From assembly GCF_000485595.1 (NCBI RefSeq), contig NW_014577384.1, positions 471,799 through 514,641 of the forward strand: a DNA stretch of 42,843 nucleotides. The letters run 5' to 3'. This document shows, in pieces, positions 37,497-42,843 of this stretch (the stretch's first letter is position 1; every line of letters starts with the position of its first letter). The position numbers were made by a program, and so were the translations under genes. This stretch comes from Priapulus caudatus (lineage: Eukaryota > Priapulida > Priapulimorpha > Priapulimorphida > Priapulidae). Below the pieces are notes generated by a model. That model saw nothing but the letters and a program-made list of their open reading frames with translations, searched no databases and was not told the DNA's origin.

Positions 37497-37879
37497 GGTG
37501 TGTGTGCGCAGTGTGCGATGCTGCTGCGTGCGGCGTCGGCTGCGTTGTTCCACCGTGCGGTGTGTGTATTTCTCCCCGCCCACGAAGTGACGGTACATCA
37601 CTGCTTGCTTATTGTAGTCAGCCATAAGGCGTCGTAAGTACTCGTGACAGCCACGCATTCTGTGTGCGCTATGCGGTGACGTCTGTAGGATGCAGGCGTA
37701 CAACGCCTGCTGATAGCACACCCGCCATTCGCCGCTGCCTTCACGTCAAAATCAATGAGAAAAAGAAAAACGCAAGAAATCTATACACACTGCAAAGCCC
37801 TTACGCTAACTCAGACGATCCAAGCGAGAATGTCCAAAGCTCAGGTTGATTCAACTCTGCAACCAGCGACGACCTATCG
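37497..37879. other. No gene called
   Basis: A short minus-strand segment (about 37665-37560, CHEYLRRLMADYNKQ and on) looks superficially codon-like but matches no MLK part or other family I know. Confidence 0.35.
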
Positions 37880-39590
37880 TGCCGATAAGTGAGAATGCTT
37901 CCCTCAAAGCCTCAGACAGATTCGTCAACTAGTCTGCAACCAGCGTACACCTATCAGCTCCCCCGCTGCAGCGTTGAAGGAAGAAATCTTCCCTCAAAGA
38001 TATTAGTAGATATTATAGTCTATATGATACACTTCCCGATTACATTACTATCAGTAGTGTATAATTATAGATATTATATAATAGTCTATTTATGATACAC
38101 TCCCTGATACTATATATGTATGTTACGCAATTACACTAACATTAGCCATTTTTCTATTGGGAAAAAAAAATTAATGTGATCTATTTATGGTAGAGCGCGC
38201 CGCATAAAGCGACCGTTCGTCGATATCCCTTAATTCCCGATGACAGCTAGTCGCTACATGATACCGATTACAAAACAGGAATAGTAACGGTGAATATTGA
38301 CAAGGTAGTGGATCCCTACTGTTCACGTTAGCCCACTAAGCGTCTAACACGCCAGAAGACCACTATCGCCTATATATCAAACTTACGGCTGATCAACACT
38401 GATCATCAACATGAACGCAATTTGAGCGCTTGGTAATAGCTGGCTACTACACCGGTTTACGTCAGAAATCAACCACATCACGCGCGCGCACCACGTAGGA
38501 GCACTGGTTAGACTGCGTAACTTCTGTCGAATAATGTTCATTAACAGAACGTGGCGATCTAACGCAGTGATCCCTAATGGAGAGTTAAAGAAACGGCGCC
38601 AGTCTAGAAAAGCGTTCAGCAGCACTTGCTAACTCGCGTCATACACACTCAACTGCTAATTCAGATTATATTGCGCTTAAGCTGATTATCGCTCGCAAAC
38701 GGTATGAATCGCATATTTAACCCATAGCAGCCGAGTGCTACGTGCGTTATCTTATCAGCTCGTGTTAAGCTTAAGCAGCAGGGATGGACGACAGATAGTT
38801 GTCTGCTCATACCTCCGTAGGTCGTGCACAGGCGCTTGGAATGTCTCAAAAAAATGTAAACACGAAATGTATTTACTTACCACAAAGTCTCAATGTTTCT
38901 CGACTCTATTTCGCCTATTATTGCCATTAACTTGCTGTAAATGCCGCTCCGTTCATCAGAAGAATCAAATGCCCTCATCTGCAACACACAAGTACACCGC
39001 ACGCCCGCCGCGAAAATTTTTTCCCCCAATCGGTATAACATAGCAAAGAATTTAGCGCCTTCTGATTGGCTGCTTCGGATTTGCTTTGCCTTTGACAAGA
39101 GAACAAACGCCCATTTGTAAATGTTTCTTTTGGTTTATGACCGCTAGATAAGTACGTTTTTCATGATGATTTTCCATGAAAAACTATCGTTTCCTTATAA
39201 TATAACATATAATATCACTATAATTGCCAATTCTTTCTGCAAATGTGTTATTTTCATCTCAATCTTAAGTTATGAGAGGGTCTGCGGCGCTCGTAATATT
39301 ACATACGTACGTATGTACACGCACTCGTAGTGTTTTCGTCGCAGGATCGAGAAGAGCGACAGGGCTACGACAGTACTACTAGAGCTACGACGGTACAATA
39401 GTTTCTAGCGGCTACGACGTACTAGAGCTATTCCAGGGAGTCTATATTATAGGGGTCCTATTATAGACTCCTGGCTATACGTACTCGGACTACGTTGACG
39501 CTAGTAGTAGTATTACTAGTATGGTAGTAGTCGTAGTAGTAGCCTAGTGTTTAACCCTGAGGTCAGCTGACACGTAAACTAATCGGACCA
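37880..39590. repeat. Large tandem duplication, left copy
   Basis: This stretch recurs from about 41219 to the window end, in the same orientation and order, giving a period of about 3.3 kb. Shared landmarks are GAAGGAAGAAATCTTCCCTC, GATATCCCTT, GAGCGCTTGGTAATAGCTGG and the start of the foldback element. The copies differ by frequent 1-2 nt gains and losses as well as substitutions. Confidence 0.9.
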
Positions 39591-40168
39591 CGGCCACGAA
39601 CATAAACAGAAATTCGGCAGCTATAACTATAAGTATAAGGCTATAGACCCTCTCATAACTTAAGATTAGATGAAATAACACATTTGCACAAAGAATTGCA
39701 ATTATAGTAATATTATATGTTATAATAATGAGCTAAAATATCTGTCTTTCATGGAAAATACATCAGAAAACCTATACTTATCTAGCGGTCATAAACCAAA
39801 ACAAACATTTACAAACGGCGTTTGTTCTCTTGTCTTGAAGGTTTTCTTCAGTCAAAGCAAATCAGTCAAGAAACGGCATGATATTTGGGTTAATTCACTC
39901 AAACCCATGTTGTTTTAAAGAAAACATACTAAAATCTACTTTAACCTAGCTTACAGAAAGTTCGGGAAAGTTTTTGGTAGATAATTGGGGATTTTGGCTA
40001 CAAGTCATGGAGGCTGACATCTTGCCAAATTTCAGCCAATCAGAAGGCGCCTAAATCCTTCCTATGTTATACCGTTTCGGAAAAAAAATTGCGCCGCCCG
40101 CCCTGCGCACAAACAACATGAATAAGAGAGCTTATTTTTATTTTATTGAGACGTTCCAAGTGCCTGTG
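38827..40168. mobile_element. Foldback DNA transposon, second copy
   Basis: Same termini as the 2201-3206 element (CACAGGCGCTTGGAATGTCT on the left, inverse of CACAGGCACTTGGAACGTCT on the right). The arms are about 38827-39293 and 39645-40168. They share TTATGACCGCTAGATAAGTA and ACTTAAGATT-type sequence in inverted order. Flanking AGGTCGTG and GGTCGGTG look like an 8-bp TSD with a lost or gained G. The centre holds a CCAGGAGTCTATAATAGGAC palindrome (39433-39474). The interior differs from the first copy, so the shared part is mainly the ends. Confidence 0.8.
39433..39474. repeat. Central palindrome in the foldback element
   Basis: CCAGGGAGTCTATATTATAG, then GGGTCC, then the near inverse. It resembles the AGGAGTNTATAATAGG palindromes elsewhere in the window and may be a nested insertion. 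The duplicate is at 42712-42754. Confidence 0.65.
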
Positions 40169-40299
40169 GGTCGGTGTGTTTGTTTTATACAATTCGATGC
40201 ACGGTAGCAAATATATACGTTCGCACGTAGAGTTCCCACATGTAACCGCCAACGTAGGACATCCAAGCGAAAGATATCTTGTCCTCTCATGTACACATC

Positions 40300-40615
40300 C
40301 ATAAACGCACTCATGTGCACGCACACACGCACGCACGCATGCACACACACGTGCGCGCACACACGCACACGAACACACGCACGCGCAAGCAAGCATGGGA
40401 ACATACAGAGACACGAACCCAAACACCCATAAACGCACGCACGCACGCACGCACGTACATATACACAAGCGCACACACACATCTAGTGACACATATACAC
40501 AAGCGCACACATGCAGAAATACACAAACACACGCACGCGCACGGAAATTAAAATATGTACGCACGCACGCACGCACGCACGCACTCTGACACGCACCCGC
40601 ACCCACACACCGCGC
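40300..40615. repeat. CACG/CACA microsatellites
   Basis: Interrupted ACGC, ACAC and (CGCACGCA) runs, non-coding. They begin shortly after the right end of the foldback element. Confidence 0.9.
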
Positions 40616-40740
40616 TCTACACGTGGCATAATTTATGACGGCGTTTTTGGTGAAGAAATCCTCCTTAATTGCACTCATCCATTACCGGGCCGTCATAAAG
40701 CCGTCACGCTGTGACACACTGCTGCTGCTGCTGCGGCTAC

Positions 40741-41170
40741 TGTGCGTACACACACATACACGGGCGCACGTACGCACACATACACGCGCGCACGTACGCA
40801 CACATACACGCGCGCACGTACGCACACATACACGCGCGCACGTATGCACACATACACGCGCGCACGTACGCACACATACACGCGCACACGACGTCGTACG
40901 CACACATACACTCGCGCACGTACGCACACATACACAGGCGCACGTACGCACACATACACAGGCGCACGTACGCACACATACACGCGCGCACGTACGCACA
41001 CATACACAGGCGCACGTACGCACACATACACGCGCGCACGTACGCACACATACACGCGCGCACGTACGCACACATACACGCGCGCACATACGCACACATA
41101 CACTCGCGCACGTACGCACACATACACGCGCGCACGTACGCACACATACACGCGCACACGTACACACACA
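40741..41170. repeat. 24-bp minisatellite
   Basis: About 17 copies of a 24-bp unit (CACACATACACGCGCGCACG, then TACG) with few changes. Because 24 is divisible by 3, all six frames stay open, giving long artefactual repeats such as ARTHTYTR and CVRARVYV. Confidence 0.97.
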
Positions 41171-41218
41171 CACACACGCACGTACGCACGCCGGCACACA
41201 CTGCAAATTTCATGCTCT

Positions 41219-42843
41219 ATCGTGGCAGCGTTAAGAAAGCAATCTTCCCTCCAAAGCTACACGATCGTTCAACTAGTCTGCAAACCAGCGTACGACCTAT
41301 CGTGGCAGCGTGAAGGAAGAAATCTTCCCTCCAAAGATAATATAGATATAATAGTCTATATGATACACTCCCGATACTATACTATCAGTAGTGTATAATA
41401 TAGATATTATATAATAGTCTATATGATACACTCCCTGATACTATATGTATGTTACGCAATTACACTAACATTAGCCATTTTTCTATTGGAATAATGTGAT
41501 CTATTTATGGTAGACGCGCCCGCATAAAGCGACCGTCGTCGATATCCCTTTAATTCGATGACAGTCGCTGACATGATACCGATTACAAAACGACATGTGG
41601 GTGATATTGACAAGGTAGTCGGATGCCCTACTTGTCACGTAGCCCACTAAGCGTCTAACACGCCAGAAATACACTATCGCCTATATCAACTACGGCTATC
41701 AACACTTGATATCAAATGAACGACATTTGAGCGCTTGGTAATAGCTGGTACTACACCCGGTTTACGTCAGAAATCAACACATCACGCACACCACCACGTG
41801 GCAGCACTGGGTAGACTGGTAACTTCGTCGAATAATTTCATTAACAGAACGTAGCGATCTAACGCAGGTCCACTAAGGAGGTAAAGAAACGGCGCCAGTC
41901 TTAGAAAAGGTCAGCAGCACTTGCTCAACTCGGTCATACACACTCAACTGCTAATTCAGATTATATTGCCGCGTTAAGCTGATTATCGCTCGCAAACGGT
42001 CATGAATCGCATATTTAACCCAGTAGCAGCCGAGTGTACGTGCGTTATCTTATCAGCTCGTGTTAAGTTACGCAGCAGGGATGGACGACAGATAGTTGTC
42101 TGCTCATACCTCCGTAGGTCGTGCACAGGCGCTTGGAATGTCTCAAAAAAAATGTAAACACGAAATGTATTTACTACCAAAGTCTCAATGTTTCTCTACT
42201 CTATTCGCCTATTATTGCCATTAACTTGCTGTAAATGCCGTTCAAGAATCAAATGCCCATCTGCAACACACAAGTACACCGCACGCCCGCCCGCGAAATT
42301 TTTTCCCCCAAACGGTATAACATAGCGAAGAATTTAGCGCCTTCTGATTGGCTGCTTCGATTTGCTTTGCCTTTGACAAGAGAACAAACGCCCATTTGTA
42401 AATGTTTCTTTTGGTTTATGACCGCTAGATAAGTACGTTTTCTGATGTATTTTCCATGAAAAACATATCTTTTCCTTATTAATATAACATATAATATCAC
42501 TATAATTGCAATTCTTTCTGCAAATGTGTTATTTTCATTTCAATCTTAAGTTATGAGAGGGTCTGGGCTCTCGTAATATTACATACGTACGTATGTACAC
42601 GCACTCGTAGTGTTTCGTCGCAGGATCGAGGAAGGAGCGAAGGGCTACGACAGTACTACTAGAGCTACGACGGTACAATAGTTCTAGGGCTACGACAGTA
42701 CTAGAGCTATACCAGGGAGTCTATATATAGGGGGTCCTATTATAGACTCCCTGGCTATACGTACTCGTACTCGTTGACGCTAGTAGTAGTATTACTAGTA
42801 TGGTAGTAGTCGTAGTAGTAGCCTAGTGTTTAACCCTGAGGTC
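41219..42843. repeat. Large tandem duplication, right copy (runs off the window)
   Basis: Second copy of the segment starting near 37880. It reproduces the left copy through the central palindrome and stops only because the window ends, so the true length of the repeat is unknown. Confidence 0.9.
42124..42843. mobile_element. Foldback DNA transposon, third copy, truncated by window end
   Basis: Starts CACAGGCGCTTGGAATGTCT after the same AGGTCGTG flank as 38827, as expected if it was duplicated with its flank and not inserted independently. The left arm and central palindrome are present. The right arm is outside the window. Confidence 0.85.

Noticed and set aside
37109-37721. Ser/Leu-rich + frames and Arg/Glu-rich - frame
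   Set aside because: Translation of a (CT)n tract.
40635-41398. Six overlapping 160-218 codon frames on both strands
   Set aside because: Translation of a 24-bp tandem repeat; periodic composition only.
36351-42843. Search for the remaining MLK exons (SH3, glycine-rich loop, HRDLK)
   Set aside because: No minus-strand segment with these motifs was seen, even allowing small frameshifts by eye; a profile search with frameshift tolerance could still find one.

Overview
The window is eukaryotic nuclear DNA, almost certainly from an invertebrate metazoan. Genes are split by GT-AG introns, the intergenic DNA is full of microsatellites and non-autonomous transposons, and TTAGGG-type telomere-like repeats occur. 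Both recognisable genes belong to animal families: Rab18 and a mixed-lineage kinase (MLK, the slipper/MAP3K9-10-11-21 group). No operon, tRNA, rRNA, CRISPR or viral gene is seen. I cannot name the species.

Layout. 1-6.9 kb is repeat-rich, with one orphan coiled-coil exon (4549-4698, +), a 9-bp-TSD MITE with a telomere-like core (1455-1761) and a 1-kb foldback transposon with perfect 8-bp target duplications (2201-3206). 6999-8159 (+) is a complete two-exon Rab18 gene that carries Phe in place of the universally conserved catalytic Gln. 8.2-18.9 kb is intergenic, with a TA-flanked foldback element (8333-9128), two PIF/Harbinger-like MITEs (14246-14479, 16359-16663), a LINE reverse-transcriptase tail (13538-13735) and a four-copy 62-bp tandem repeat. 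19003-23918 (-) holds six intact 3' exons of an MLK gene. They join in phase to 807 codons plus stop and cover the end of the kinase domain, the leucine zipper, basic region, CRIB motif and long C-terminal tail. A seventh, upstream exon (activation loop, from DFG to APE) lies at 35288-35487 beyond an 11.4-kb intron and is riddled with small indels. The first half of the gene (SH3, P-loop, catalytic loop) is not in the window.

The 11.4-kb MLK intron and everything beyond 35.5 kb are mostly repeats: a hAT MITE (27009-27298), a foldback element (about 28150-28935), a third Harbinger-like MITE (30418-30561), a 2.1-kb CA-rich minisatellite (32793-34862), (GGTA)n, (CT)n, and an approximately 3.3-kb tandem duplication (from about 37.88 and 41.22 kb) whose copies differ by many 1-2 nt indels. 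The indel pattern in both the duplication and the 35.3-kb exon suggests that the right part of the window may be poorly polished long-read sequence; a pseudogene is the alternative.

The two genes have unrelated jobs (Rab18: ER and lipid-droplet membrane traffic; MLK: Rac/Cdc42-responsive MAP3K upstream of JNK) and are not obviously co-regulated. The best leads are the Rab18 Gln-to-Phe change, the splice-acceptor minisatellite and duplicated exon tail in MLK, and the family of TA-flanked palindromes of very different sizes that share one terminal sequence.
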